Source of the DNA: Allorhizobium borbori
Lineage (GTDB): Bacteria; Pseudomonadota; Alphaproteobacteria; Rhizobiales; Rhizobiaceae
NCBI RefSeq assembly: GCF_014196535.1
Contig: NZ_JACIDU010000008.1
Span: 124,001-188,000 of the forward strand
Direction of reading: 5' to 3'
DNA length: 64,000 bases
Of the stretch, positions 1 to 9,101 are shown in pieces (position 1 is the stretch's first letter; each line of letters begins with the position of its first letter). Made by a program: the position numbers and the translations under genes. The notes beneath the pieces were generated by a model, which searched no databases, had not been told where the DNA came from, and saw nothing but the letters and a program-made list of their open reading frames with translations.

Positions 1-250
1 CAGACGCAACGTCCGGCTTGGTCTGGTGGTCGGCGGAAATCAGTTCCACCTTGATGCCCTTGGCCGACGGATTGAATTCCTCGATGGCGATTTCTGCAGC
101 GGCGACAGAGCCCTTGCCGCCAAAATCGGAATAGGTGCCGGACTGGTCGTTCATAACGCCGATCTTGACCGATCCGCCGGACAATTCGGCGGCATTCGAA
201 ATCGCGCTGGATGCGAGCAGCGCTGCTGCCAGTGTCAGGATTGTCTTCAT
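1..250 (-). CDS. ABC transporter periplasmic binding protein, N-terminal part only
   Basis: This is the first 83 codons of a gene that runs off the left edge. Residues 1-21 form a typical Sec signal peptide (MKTILTLAAALLASSAISNA). The mature start, with SVKIGVMNDQSG followed by an acidic helix and VELISADHQ, matches the type I periplasmic binding proteins (Peripla_BP_6) that serve branched-chain amino acid or amide ABC importers. A strong Shine-Dalgarno (GGGAGG) lies upstream of the ATG. The ligand cannot be named from this fragment. It points the same way as mmsA and mmsB, with 77 bp between, so it may be their co-transcribed uptake component (inference). Confidence 0.8.
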   Translation of the reverse strand, partial: MKTILTLAAALLASSAISNAAELSGGSVKIGVMNDQSGTYSDFGGKGSVAAAEIAIEEFNPSAKGIKVELISADHQTKPDVAS

Positions 251-327
251 TCTTGTTTCCTCCCGTTGAAAATCGCCGAGATCTTCGGCCCCACGCCTCC
301 CGCATGTGGTCAAAGACCGCGAAAGCA

Positions 328-1839
328 TCAGTTATTGCTCGGAAAATCGAGTGACATCTTGCCGGGGACTGCGCCTGCCATTTCCGGCGCTGGCCAGCGT
401 TGCGATACGGTCTTCATCTTGGTGTAGAAGCGGGCCGCATCGGGACCGAACATATGGGCATCGCCGAATTTCGAACGTCGCAGGCCGCCGAAATTGTGGT
501 GACCAACCGGCACCGGCACTGGCACGTTGACGCCCAGCATGCCTGCCTCCACCTCCTCGCAGAAATCATGCGCAGCACCACCCGACCGGGTGAAGATGAC
601 CGCGCCATTGCCGTATTCATGGGCGTTCACCACCTCGATGGCCTCCTGAAGACTGGCCACGCGCATCACGCCACGAACCGGGCCGAAGATCTCCTCACGC
701 CAGAGCTGCATGTTGCGCGTCACCCGGTCGACCAGAGACGGGCCCGTGAAATAGCCGTTCTCATGACCGCCAACGGTCAGGCCGCGACCATCGATGACCA
801 GTTCACCACCCTCCTCGATGGAGCGCTGGATCGCGTTTTCCACGGCATCGCGCGCTGCCTTCGTCACCACCGGGCCGAAATCGGCCGTGGCGTCGTCATA
901 GGGACCAACCTTCAACGTCCCGATCTTCGTCTTGACCAGCGCGAGGAGCCGTTCCGCCGTCTGCTCGCCCACACAAACCAGCAGCGACACCGCCATGCAG
1001 CGTTGCGAGGCCGAGCCATAACCGGCGCTGACGAAGGCCGCAGCGGCCGCTTCCAGATCGGCATCCGGCATGACGACCATATGGTTCTTGCCGCCGGTAT
1101 AGGCGGCCACCCGTTTGTTGTGCCGGCAGCCCTTCTGGTAAATATACTCGCCGATGCGGGTGGAGCCGACAAAACTGACGGCCGGAATGCCCGGATGTTC
1201 GAGAATGGCGTCAACCGCCTCCGCGTCGCCGTTCACGACGTTCCACACGCCCGCCGGCAGACCGGCCTCCGCCCACAGATCGCTCAGCATGGCAGATGCA
1301 CCCGGCACGCGCTCGGAAGGCTTGACGATGACGGCATTGCCGGTGGCAATCGCCATGCTTGCCATCATCAGCGGCACCATCACCGGAAAATTGAACGGCG
1401 CGATGCAGGCGACGACGCCAACCGGCATACGCAGCGAAAACGTATCGATGCCGCCGCCGACATTGCGGGAATATTCGCCCTTCGTTACCTGCGGCGCGTT
1501 GGTGGCGAACTCCACCGCCTCCAGAGCGCGCCCGATCTCGCCCTTGGCATCCGAAATCGTCTTGCCGTTCTCAAGACCGCAGATTGCCGCCAGCTTGTCG
1601 GTATCGCGGATCAATAGTTCACGCATGCGGAAGATGACGGCAAGCCGCCGGGCCTGCGAGGCATTGGCCCATTCCCGTCCCGCCTTGCGCGCCACGGCCA
1701 CAGCCTCGTCCACCGTCGCCCGGTCGGCATAGGCTGCGTGGTAAAGCTCCGCGCCGGTGGACGGATTGAAGACCGCCCCGCTGCGGGCAGAAGGGGATGC
1801 GACGAAGGCGCCGCCGATATAGTGTCGAGAACCGTACAT
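328..1839 (-). CDS. mmsA: methylmalonate-semialdehyde dehydrogenase (CoA-acylating)
   Basis: The 503-residue protein is full length for the family. It converts methylmalonate semialdehyde (valine) or malonate semialdehyde to propionyl-CoA or acetyl-CoA with NAD+ and CoA, in the cytoplasm. The aldehyde dehydrogenase fold is clear: PFNFPVMVPL in the N-terminal half, the cofactor region FVGSTRIGEYIY, and the catalytic cysteine in GSASQRCMAVS near residue 280, which is the MmsA-type sequence. EEIFGPV is near the C-terminus. The start has a good ribosome-binding site (CGGAG). It lies 23 bp downstream of mmsB on the same strand, so the two form a valine-degradation operon. Confidence 0.93.
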   Translation of the reverse strand: MYGSRHYIGGAFVASPSARSGAVFNPSTGAELYHAAYADRATVDEAVAVARKAGREWANASQARRLAVIFRMRELLIRDTDKLAAICGLENGKTISDAKGEIGRALEAVEFATNAPQVTKGEYSRNVGGGIDTFSLRMPVGVVACIAPFNFPVMVPLMMASMAIATGNAVIVKPSERVPGASAMLSDLWAEAGLPAGVWNVVNGDAEAVDAILEHPGIPAVSFVGSTRIGEYIYQKGCRHNKRVAAYTGGKNHMVVMPDADLEAAAAAFVSAGYGSASQRCMAVSLLVCVGEQTAERLLALVKTKIGTLKVGPYDDATADFGPVVTKAARDAVENAIQRSIEEGGELVIDGRGLTVGGHENGYFTGPSLVDRVTRNMQLWREEIFGPVRGVMRVASLQEAIEVVNAHEYGNGAVIFTRSGGAAHDFCEEVEAGMLGVNVPVPVPVGHHNFGGLRRSKFGDAHMFGPDAARFYTKMKTVSQRWPAPEMAGAVPGKMSLDFPSNN

Positions 1840-1862
1840 GGCTTTCTCCGGTTATAGGGATT

Positions 1863-2783
1863 TCAGGAAGCGGGCGTGTGTCCGGGCAGGCCCGCACGAA
1901 ACACGTCGATGATCTTGGAAAAGTCCTTTAGCCGCGCACCCGCTTCGGATTGCTGCTTCAGGGTGTAAAGGTTCTGGGCAAGCGCCCCGAAGGGAGCCGG
2001 CTGGTGGCTGGCGCGTGCACTTTCCAGCGCAAGCCCGAGATCCTTCAACATCAGTTGAAGCTGGAAGCCGTTATCGTAGTCCCGGCTGGCGGGCGCCGCC
2101 GCGACAATACCCGGATAAGGGTTCCAGCGCTCCAGAAGGAAGGAACTGCCGCTGCTTCCGGCCATGATCCGGCTCAACGTCTCGACTTCAAGACCGAGAC
2201 GTTCGCCCAGCGACAACGCCTCGCAGGTGGCCGCCATGATGACCGCCGCCAGCATATTGTTACAGATCTTGGCGGACTGGCCGCTGCCGGCCGGACCGGC
2301 GTGAAGAACGATCCTCGCCATCGCGCGGATAATGGGTTCGGCGCGGGAGAACTGTTCGTCGGTTCCGCCGACCATGAAGGCAAGCGTCGCCTCTCGCGCG
2401 CCCTGAACACCTCCCGAGACCGGCGCATCGATGAATTCCACGCCCCGCGCCACCGCCTCCGCGGCCAGTATCCGCGCGTCTTCCGGCGCAATGGTCGAGC
2501 AATCGATGAACAGCGGTTTGCTGCCATCAACGGCCGCGAACAGACCGCCTCCCCCCAGAAGCAGGGCTTTGACGATCCCGCCATTCGGCAGCATCGTAAT
2601 CACGAAGTCCGCACCCGCTACGGCCTGCGCAGGGACTGTCACCCGCTCAGCGCCGGCGGCAACGGCCTCGGCGGTACTCGCCTCCACGAGGTCGTGAACC
2701 ACCAGCCGATGTCCGGTCGCAAGCAGGTTCTTCGCCATCGGCCCACCCATGGTGCCGAGGCCGATAAATGCAATTCTGGCCAT
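1863..2783 (-). CDS. mmsB: 3-hydroxyisobutyrate dehydrogenase
   Basis: The 306-residue NAD-dependent beta-hydroxyacid dehydrogenase oxidises 3-hydroxyisobutyrate to methylmalonate semialdehyde, the substrate of the MmsA made by the next gene. The Rossmann motif GLGTMGGPMAKNL is at residues 7-19. The family substrate motif DAPVSGGVQGA is near residue 120 and the catalytic lysine region GQSAKICNNML is near 171. The C-terminal helical domain ends with KDFSKIIDVF, as in 3-HIBADH. A Shine-Dalgarno GGGAGGAG precedes the ATG. It is first in the operon and diverges from a LysR gene, its likely regulator. Confidence 0.92.
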   Translation of the reverse strand: MARIAFIGLGTMGGPMAKNLLATGHRLVVHDLVEASTAEAVAAGAERVTVPAQAVAGADFVITMLPNGGIVKALLLGGGGLFAAVDGSKPLFIDCSTIAPEDARILAAEAVARGVEFIDAPVSGGVQGAREATLAFMVGGTDEQFSRAEPIIRAMARIVLHAGPAGSGQSAKICNNMLAAVIMAATCEALSLGERLGLEVETLSRIMAGSSGSSFLLERWNPYPGIVAAAPASRDYDNGFQLQLMLKDLGLALESARASHQPAPFGALAQNLYTLKQQSEAGARLKDFSKIIDVFRAGLPGHTPAS

Positions 2784-2879
2784 GTCTCCTCCCGGTCATG
2801 CACCGCACCGGGTCTCCTCTTCCCGATGCGACCACGGCATAGAGCAATAGAAATCGCTGGCGATAAATTGGCAAATGTC

Positions 2880-2894
2880 GCAAAACAACTTTGC
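2880..2894. promoter_or_regulatory. 15-bp dyad between mmsB and the LysR gene, candidate LysR site
   Basis: GCAAA and TTTGC flank a 5-bp spacer, a dyad of the size LysR proteins use. It lies in the 148-bp divergent region 2784-2931, close to the regulator start. Function is inferred from position only. Confidence 0.4.
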
Positions 2895-2931
2895 AAAAAT
2901 CGTCAGCCGTTATGTCCGGAGGGAGGCCGCC

Positions 2932-3813
2932 ATGGAATGGGATGACCTGAAATACTTTCTCGAACTGGCGCGTACCGGCACCCTGACAGCGGCCGCGCGC
3001 CGTCTTCAAGTGCAACATTCCACGGTTTCGCGCCGCATTACCCGGCTGGAACGCATTCAGGGAACGCCGCTTTTTACCCGCAGTCTGGAGGGCTATCACC
3101 TGAATCGCGCCGGCCAGAAGCTTCTGGTGCAAGCGGAGGAAATCGAGGCGGCCTTTGCCCGCATCGGTGCCGGACGCGACGTGCCGGCTGATCCGCTATC
3201 CGGTCTCGTGCGGATCGGTTGCACGGAGGGCTTTGCGTCCTATCTCATTGGTCCCTGGCTCACTGCCTTCCGTGAGGCGCAGCCCGGCATAACCATCGAT
3301 CTCCTGGTCAAGCCGCGCTCGGCGCATCTGCCGCGCAACGAAGCCGATATCGTCATCAATATCGACCGCCCGGAGCGCGGACCCTATCTCATCTCGAAGC
3401 TTCTGGATTACCGTCTCGGCCTGTTTGCCGCTGCGGATTACCTTTCCACGCGCCCGTCACCACAGCGTCTGGCCGATCTCAGGGACCACCAGTTCATCAG
3501 TTACGTCGCTGAAATGGAACCCGCCAAGGATCTCCCGACCTGCGAGAGCGTGCCGAACACGAGCCGGCCGATCATCCGCTCCACCTCTCTCACCGCCCAG
3601 AAGGCTGCCGTCCTGTCCGGTTGTGGAATCGCACTGCTGCCGAACTATGTCGGCGACAATGAGAGCATGCTTCGCGCCGTGCTGCCGGATCTCGTGAACT
3701 TCCGAAAGACCTATTACATGCTGATGCCGGAGGAAGCCCGCAAGGTACCCCGCATCTCCACCGTCTGGAAATCGCTTAAGGAGGCCTTCCGCAGCCGGCT
3801 GAGTGAGAATTGA
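2932..3813 (+). CDS. LysR family transcriptional regulator
   Basis: The 293-residue protein has the LysR N-terminal winged helix-turn-helix at residues 5-62 (LKYFLELARTGTLTAAARRL, then HSTVSRRITRLE) and a periplasmic-binding-like effector domain from about residue 90. I chose the ATG at 2932 because GGAGGGAGG sits just upstream and the domain starts directly after it. An in-frame ATG at 2875 would add 19 residues of no known value. It is divergent from mmsB-mmsA, so regulation of valine or 3-hydroxyisobutyrate catabolism is the simplest inference. The inducer is unknown. Confidence 0.9.
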   Translation: MEWDDLKYFLELARTGTLTAAARRLQVQHSTVSRRITRLERIQGTPLFTRSLEGYHLNRAGQKLLVQAEEIEAAFARIGAGRDVPADPLSGLVRIGCTEGFASYLIGPWLTAFREAQPGITIDLLVKPRSAHLPRNEADIVINIDRPERGPYLISKLLDYRLGLFAAADYLSTRPSPQRLADLRDHQFISYVAEMEPAKDLPTCESVPNTSRPIIRSTSLTAQKAAVLSGCGIALLPNYVGDNESMLRAVLPDLVNFRKTYYMLMPEEARKVPRISTVWKSLKEAFRSRLSEN

Positions 3814-3902
3814 CACCGACGCCCGTATGGACATGCCCGCCAGCCTTCGCGCCGGCCATGCGTATTTCTGAAACGGCTGGGCCTGGTCCGTGAAAACCGC
3901 GA

Positions 3903-3928
3903 CACGGACAGCGCATTCGCTGTCCGTG
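3903..3928 (-). terminator. hairpin between convergent LysR and cupin genes
   Basis: An 11-bp perfect stem (CACGGACAGCG pairing with CGCTGTCCGTG) and a 4-nt loop lie 14 bp past the cupin stop and about 90 bp past the LysR stop. A short T run follows only after several bases on the minus strand. Confidence 0.6.
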
Positions 3929-3942
3929 AGAAGGTCAGAGTC

Positions 3943-4296
3943 TTATTTCAGCTTGATGCAGAAATGCTTGCGCACCGGCTTTTCGATCTTCCATGTGCCT
4001 TTGAAACCGGGCTCAACGATGAAGGCATCGCCCGGCGTCAGAAAGACCGGCTCGCCACCGTCCGGCGTGATCGTGATCTGCCCTTCCATCATGTGGACGA
4101 ACTCGTAAGCCGCGTAAGTGGCATGATAGGTGCCCGGCGTCGCCTCCCAGGTGCCGCTGATGACGGTGCCATCCGCAGATGTGTGCTGGACCCAAGTCTT
4201 CATGGTGGGATTGCCCTCCACCTTCGTCCAGCCATCGAGATCCGCCGTGACAGGTTCCGGGCCCGGAGCCGGAAAGCGGTAGACAACATCAGTCAT
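3943..4296 (-). CDS. small cupin protein (DUF861/EutQ-like)
   Basis: The 117-residue single-domain cupin is of the DUF861 type. The C-terminal half carries the beta-barrel motif: EFVHMMEGQITITPDGG, then FLTPGDAFIVEPGFKGTWK. Such proteins are cytoplasmic and often undefined; some relatives act on ureidoglycolate or ethanolamine metabolites. I set the start at MTDVVYRF because the upstream in-frame residues look non-coding and the region above 4297 is AT-rich. It stands alone between a LysR gene and gmd-fcl, so context gives no substrate. Confidence 0.8.
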   Translation of the reverse strand: MTDVVYRFPAPGPEPVTADLDGWTKVEGNPTMKTWVQHTSADGTVISGTWEATPGTYHATYAAYEFVHMMEGQITITPDGGEPVFLTPGDAFIVEPGFKGTWKIEKPVRKHFCIKLK

Positions 4297-4602
4297 TTCA
4301 ATGCATCCCTCATTTTCTTTTGATGAACAAAAAATTACCAAAATGAAATAAATTCAGAGCGTCGATCTGATGTCAATCGGCAATCGAGGCGGACGGGCGA
4401 CCGACTGACACAGCCGCACAACAAAAAGCCCACCATGCAAGAGCGCTAAATTCCATAAACGCCCGCGATCTGAAATTTCCGCCGTTTCTCGAACGCCGCG
4501 ACGATGGCGTTCCGTTCTCGGCATCAACCTCCGGAAAGCGGCAACGCTCCGCACGCGCCGTCCGGAAAGCGCCGGATTTCATCTGTAATGCGTACGAATG
4601 AT
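4297..4602. other. intergenic region, no gene seen
   Basis: About 306 bp between the cupin start and the fcl stop. The first 70 bp are AT-rich and should hold the cupin promoter. The rest has only short open frames with arginine-rich, non-coding composition and no good ribosome-binding site. Confidence 0.6.
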
Positions 4603-5556
4603 TTATGTGCCGCGTGCCGTCGACGCCATATTGGCCTTGAACCAGTCATAGCTTGCACTTACGCCATCACGGAGCGCAATCCTGGGCTTCCAGCCAAGTC
4701 CGCGCAGCTTGTCGGCGCTCATCAGCTTCCTGGGCGTTCCATCGGGCTTGCTGAGATCGTGAACGATCTTCCCCTCGAAACCTACGACCTCGCACACGAG
4801 TTGGGTGAGTTCCAAAATCGTAATGTCTTCACCCGACCCGACATTCACATGCTCTTCGCCGGAATAGTTCTTCAGGAGAAAGACCAGCGCGTCAGCGCAA
4901 TCGTCGGAATGCAGGAACTCGCGCCGAGGCGTTCCCGTGCCCCAAATGACAATCTCGCGGTCGCCTCTGAGCTTTGCCTCGTGCGCTTTGCGTATCAGCG
5001 CGGGCATCACATGGCTCGAATTCAGATCGAAATTATCGCCGGGGCCGTAAAGATTTGTCGGCATCGCCGAAATGAAATCATGCCCATATTGCCGACGATA
5101 GGCTTCCGCGAGCTTCAGGCCGGCAATCTTGGCGATGGCGTACCATTCATTGGTCGGCTCCAGAGCGCTGGTGAGAAGCGAACTTTCAACAATCGGCTGT
5201 GGCGCGAATTTGGGGTAGATACAGGACGACCCCAGGAACAAATACTTGCTGACGCCAACTTCATGCGCTGCATGTGTGATGTTGGCTTCAATAATCATGT
5301 TTTGATACAGAAAATCTGCAGGATATTGGCTGTTGGCAAGAATGCCGCCAACCTTGGCGGCCGCCATGATGACCACATCCGGCTTTTCTTCGCGCAGGAA
5401 GCGTTCAACTTCGTTTTGACGAGTCAAATCCACCCGTTCACGGCCCGTGAAGACCATGGTGCAATTTTCCCGCTCGAGACGCCGAGCCACCGCGCTGCCG
5501 ACCATGCCGCGATGGCCCGCGACCCAGACGCGCTTACCTTCGAGTTCGAAAGCCAA
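4603..5556 (-). CDS. fcl: GDP-L-fucose synthase
   Basis: The 317-residue short-chain dehydrogenase/reductase epimerises and reduces GDP-4-keto-6-deoxymannose to GDP-L-fucose using NADPH. The nucleotide motif GHRGMVGSAV is at residues 14-23, SSCIYP supplies the catalytic serine near 107, and the YxxxK pair is in NEWYAIAKIAGL near 137-141. GTGTPRREFLHSDD is typical of the family. The first codon is TTG, with a GGAGGGG ribosome-binding site lying in the last codons of gmd, so translation is probably coupled. The product probably feeds surface polysaccharide made elsewhere; no glycosyltransferase is nearby. Confidence 0.93.
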   Translation of the reverse strand: MAFELEGKRVWVAGHRGMVGSAVARRLERENCTMVFTGRERVDLTRQNEVERFLREEKPDVVIMAAAKVGGILANSQYPADFLYQNMIIEANITHAAHEVGVSKYLFLGSSCIYPKFAPQPIVESSLLTSALEPTNEWYAIAKIAGLKLAEAYRRQYGHDFISAMPTNLYGPGDNFDLNSSHVMPALIRKAHEAKLRGDREIVIWGTGTPRREFLHSDDCADALVFLLKNYSGEEHVNVGSGEDITILELTQLVCEVVGFEGKIVHDLSKPDGTPRKLMSADKLRGLGWKPRIALRDGVSASYDWFKANMASTARGT

Positions 5557-5559
5557 CGT

Positions 5560-6702
5560 TTACCCCTCCAGACTGACGGGAAGGTCGAGGCCATGCTCCT
5601 TGAGGAGCGCATGGCGCCTGGCGAATTTGTGGTCGGCAGCGACCATTTCGCTGCACATCTCGCGGGCGGAAATCTCGGGCACCCAACCCAGACGCTCCTT
5701 GGCCTTCGTCGGGTCTCCCAGCAGGGTTTCAACTTCCGACGGACGGAAATAGCGGGGATCAATACGAACGATCACATCGCCTACCGCGATGGCTGGCGCC
5801 AGATCTCCTTCGATCTTCGTCACAATACCGACTTCATCGACGCCCTCGCCCTTGAATTCAATGGTCAAGCCGAGGTCTTGCCCCGCCCAGGCAATAAATT
5901 CGCGGACAGAATGCTGAACACCGGTGGCGATCACGAAATCTTCCGGCACCTCCTGCTGCAGCATCATCCACTGCATGCGCACGTAATCCTTGGCATGTCC
6001 CCAATCACGCAGGGAATCGATATTGCCCATGTAGATGCAACGATCAAGACCGAGTGCGACATTGGCCAGGCCACGGGTGATCTTGCGTGTCACGAATGTT
6101 TCGCCGCGGCGTGGCGATTCGTGGTTAAAGAGGATCCCGTTACAGGCGTACATGCCATAGGCTTCGCGATAGTTGACGGTCATCCAGTAGGCATAGAGCT
6201 TCGCCACCGCGTAGGGACTGCGGGGATAGAACGGCGTTGTCTCCCGCTGCGGAATTTCCTGAACGCGACCATAGAGTTCAGACGTCGAGGCTTGATAGAA
6301 GCGCGTCTTGTCGGTCAGCTTCAGGAACCGAATTGCCTCCAGCAACCGCAAGGTGCCGACCGCATCCACATCGGAAGTGTACTCCGGCGCTTCGAAGCTG
6401 ACGGCCACATGGCTTTGCGCCCCGAGATTATAAACCTCGTCCGGCTGAATATCCTGGATCAGCCGCGTCAGGTTGGATGCATCCGTCAGATCGCCGTAAT
6501 GCAGTTTGAGCCGCGCGTTATCGACATGAGGGTCCTCATAGATATGATCGATGCGCTGCGTATTGAACAAGGAAGCGCGACGCTTGATGCCGTGGACTTC
6601 ATAGCCTTTCTCCAGCAGAAACTCAGCGAGATAGGAGCCGTCCTGCCCGGTGATCCCGGTTATGAGAGCGACTTTTCCATTGGCGTGGGACGGGAGCATC
6701 AT
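5560..6702 (-). CDS. gmd: GDP-mannose 4,6-dehydratase
   Basis: The protein is about 380 residues and makes GDP-4-keto-6-deoxy-D-mannose, the substrate of Fcl encoded 3 bp downstream. [15 protein letters not shown] is the N-terminal NADP motif, STSELYG and the SPYAVAK YxxxK motif (near 165-169) are the catalytic elements, and [17 protein letters not shown] is diagnostic for the enzyme. I start at the tandem ATGs at 6702/6699, which have AAGG just upstream. A longer frame up to 6762 adds 20 residues not expected in the family. Confidence 0.94.
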   Translation of the reverse strand: MMLPSHANGKVALITGITGQDGSYLAEFLLEKGYEVHGIKRRASLFNTQRIDHIYEDPHVDNARLKLHYGDLTDASNLTRLIQDIQPDEVYNLGAQSHVAVSFEAPEYTSDVDAVGTLRLLEAIRFLKLTDKTRFYQASTSELYGRVQEIPQRETTPFYPRSPYAVAKLYAYWMTVNYREAYGMYACNGILFNHESPRRGETFVTRKITRGLANVALGLDRCIYMGNIDSLRDWGHAKDYVRMQWMMLQQEVPEDFVIATGVQHSVREFIAWAGQDLGLTIEFKGEGVDEVGIVTKIEGDLAPAIAVGDVIVRIDPRYFRPSEVETLLGDPTKAKERLGWVPEISAREMCSEMVAADHKFARRHALLKEHGLDLPVSLEG

Positions 6703-6762
6703 CAAAACCTTGCTTCTGTACGTCTGATAAAGGCATGAGGGAATTTCAGTAACGCCGATCAT

Positions 6763-7221
6763 TAGTCAACACATGACAGACGAATTTATCCGCATCAATT
6801 GTGAGCAACCGAGTTCGAGCCCGTTACGGCTGCGACCAGTCAAGATGGTGAGCCACGCGACAGGCGCGCGACTGTCGTCCTGATGACACAATCCACACAA
6901 ACACCACGCACCAGATGGCAAGCGTGCGTGCATCAAACCGAGTCAGATGAGCATACAATCGACCCTGCACGCTCCCTAAAGTGATCCTTGCCGCGAGGCA
7001 ATAGAGGGCAGTCGGGAATTGCGTGTCCGGACCGACCGAATGGAGATAGGAAGGGCATTGAGCGCGCCGGTCGCCGGGCGGCAGCTTCCCCGAAATTGCT
7101 TTTGAAATTGACAAAGATCACGATAGAGCGGCCGACAAGCGTCGCAATTTGCCTTACATCGCCTATATAGGCTCGAAGTGCCGGATCAATCAGAATGATC
7201 CGCAAGGGAGAGGCCGGAACC
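6763..7221. other. long intergenic region between gmd and selO
   Basis: About 460 bp without a credible gene. Short open frames on both strands have shadow-like composition. Near the right end is a perfect 12-bp palindrome, GCCTATATAGGC at 7161-7172, 50 bp before the selO start, and a TTGACA element upstream of it; these may be promoter parts. It also must hold the gmd promoter. No tRNA or structured RNA was recognised. Confidence 0.5.
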
Positions 7222-8682
7222 ATGTGGACACAGCATCGCTATCAGGCGCTATCGGCACGCTTTTATGAACCCGTGGAACTGTCCCCATCGGCAAGCCCTT
7301 CGCTTCTGATGCTGAACGAATCGCTGGCCGAGGACCTCAATCTCGATCCTGATTGGCTCCGCTCTGTGGAGGCCGTCGCCTATCTTGCCGGCAATGCCGC
7401 GCTGCCCGGCGTTGAACCGGTCGCCCTGGCCTATGCGGGTCACCAGTTCGGCAATTTCGTGCCTTCGCTGGGCGATGGTCGTGCCCTTCTGCTGGGTGAA
7501 CTGGTGACCGGCGACGGCAAGCCCGTCGAGCTTCAGCTCAAGGGTTCCGGGCGCACCCCGTTTTCGCGCGGTGGCGATGGCCGGGCACCGCTGGAGGCCG
7601 TGCTGCGGGAATATATTTTTTCCGAGGCGATGCACGCGCTTTCAATCCCGACCAGCCGCACACTGGCGGTGGTTCTGACCGGCGAGCAGGTGGCTCGCGA
7701 AACCATGCGTCCAGGCGCGGTACTGGCGCGGACGGCGGAAAGCCATGTGCGGGTCGGCAGCTTCCAGTATTTCGCAGCAAGGCGAGATAACGAAGCGCTC
7801 GGCCTGCTGATCGACGATGTCGTTGCCCGAAGCTATCCCGATCTTCTGCCGCTTCAGGGCGTTGAGCGGGCAAGGGCGCTGCTGGCGGCGGCCTGCGCAC
7901 GACAGGCGCAGCTTGTGGCCCGCTGGATGGCCGTTGGCTTCATCCACGGGGTCATGAACACCGACAATATATCGTTGGCGGGTGAAACCATCGATTACGG
8001 GCCTACGGCCTTTCTCGACAATTACAATCCCGGCGCCACGTTCAGCTCCATCGACCGGCGCGGGCGCTATGCCTATGGCAACCAACCGGCCATGGCTGGC
8101 TGGGGCATGGCGCGCTTTGCCGAAACACTGCTGCCTTTTTTGGCGGATAACGAAGCGGCCGCCATTGCCGCAGCGCAGGAAGCGCTCGATGAAATGTCCT
8201 ACGCCTTTCAGGAGGCTTATGAACAGGCCTTTGCGGAAAAGCTCGGTTTTGTGTCAGTCGACGACCGTAACCGTGAACTCGCAAACCGGCTGCGCGATCT
8301 AATGAGCGAAGCGGAAGCCGATTTCACCGCAACGTTCAACGCGCTGAACGCGATTGCCGCCGGGCGGGAAGCCGACCTCCTGCCGCAAGTCTTCGCCGCA
8401 TTGCCTGCCTTCGCGGCGTGGAAGGCCGACTGGAAGGCCGCCCTCGGCACCCAGACGGAAGCATCCGCCGTTCGCATGCGCCGGGCCAATCCGCGCTATA
8501 TCATGCGCAACCATCGGGTGGCAGCGGCGGCCGACATGGCGGCGGCGACTGGTTCACTGTCCGGCGTCCTCGATCTTCTCGAGGCGGCACGCCACCCCTT
8601 CGACAGGAACGCGCGCATCGATTACCTGGCCGCGCCGCCCTTCCCCGAGGAACGCGGCATCCGCACCACTTGCGGCACTTAA
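7222..8682 (+). CDS. selO: protein adenylyltransferase SelO (YdiU)
   Basis: The 486-residue pseudokinase-fold enzyme transfers AMP from ATP to hydroxyl side chains of proteins and is linked to redox stress. Family hallmarks are YAGHQFGNFVPSLGDGRA near residue 75, KGSGRTPFSRGGDGR near 107, and the metal-binding MNTDN and DYGP near 245 and 257. The C-terminal TTCGT keeps the cysteine that replaces selenocysteine in bacteria. The start at 7222 has GGGAGAGG upstream and gives the usual N-terminus; an upstream in-frame ATG at 7195 lacks one. It is monocistronic and convergent with the YdcZ pair, which overlap its last bases by 4 bp. Confidence 0.93.
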   Translation: MWTQHRYQALSARFYEPVELSPSASPSLLMLNESLAEDLNLDPDWLRSVEAVAYLAGNAALPGVEPVALAYAGHQFGNFVPSLGDGRALLLGELVTGDGKPVELQLKGSGRTPFSRGGDGRAPLEAVLREYIFSEAMHALSIPTSRTLAVVLTGEQVARETMRPGAVLARTAESHVRVGSFQYFAARRDNEALGLLIDDVVARSYPDLLPLQGVERARALLAAACARQAQLVARWMAVGFIHGVMNTDNISLAGETIDYGPTAFLDNYNPGATFSSIDRRGRYAYGNQPAMAGWGMARFAETLLPFLADNEAAAIAAAQEALDEMSYAFQEAYEQAFAEKLGFVSVDDRNRELANRLRDLMSEAEADFTATFNALNAIAAGREADLLPQVFAALPAFAAWKADWKAALGTQTEASAVRMRRANPRYIMRNHRVAAAADMAAATGSLSGVLDLLEAARHPFDRNARIDYLAAPPFPEERGIRTTCGT

Positions 8683-9101
8683 TTGCGTTTCTGGGAAATC
8701 CAGACGCCGGAGATGATCATCAAAACACCGAGCGCGCTTGCCCACAGCACCGGCTTCTGGCCGGACAGAAGGTCAAGCACGATACCGGTGACCATCTGGC
8801 CACCAATGACCAGCAGTGCCGTGTTGGTCGCGCCGATCCTGACGATCAGCCAGCTTCCCGACGCGACGAAGATGACGCCAAGCGGGCCGCCGAAATAGGC
8901 CCACCACGGGGCTTCCTCCGCCCCCGGCGGGAAAATGCCGCCAATTACGAGGCCGATGGCCGTCAACAGTGCAAGACCGACAACGTGGTTCCAGAACGAT
9001 GCGACAAGCGGTGAGGTCGAGAGACTGAGGCGACCGTTGATCTGTCGGCTGAGGCTGATGAGCAGGCCGGCGGAAAAGGCGAAAAGTGCGGCAAGCATCA
9101 T
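8679..9101 (-). CDS. YdcZ (DUF606) family membrane protein, second of a pair
   Basis: The 140-residue protein has about five hydrophobic helices and belongs to the DUF606 branch of the drug/metabolite transporter superfamily. LISLSRQINGRLSLSTSPLVASFWNHVVG is the characteristic first loop and second helix. It starts at an ATG that overlaps the stop of the preceding paralogue (ATGA), so the two should be translated together. Half-size DMT proteins often work as dual-topology or heteromeric pairs; a heterodimer here is inference. Substrate unknown. Confidence 0.82.
   Translation of the reverse strand: MMLAALFAFSAGLLISLSRQINGRLSLSTSPLVASFWNHVVGLALLTAIGLVIGGIFPPGAEEAPWWAYFGGPLGVIFVASGSWLIVRIGATNTALLVIGGQMVTGIVLDLLSGQKPVLWASALGVLMIISGVWISQKRN

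Noticed and set aside
4504-6738. A 744-codon open frame on the plus strand across fcl and gmd.
   Set aside because: It is antisense to two enzymes with full family motifs. Its composition is that of a shadow frame in GC-rich DNA and no domain is recognisable.
6824-7114. A 96-codon minus-strand frame in the gmd-selO gap.
   Set aside because: No ribosome-binding site, and amino-acid composition rich in Arg, Cys and Ser like other shadow frames.
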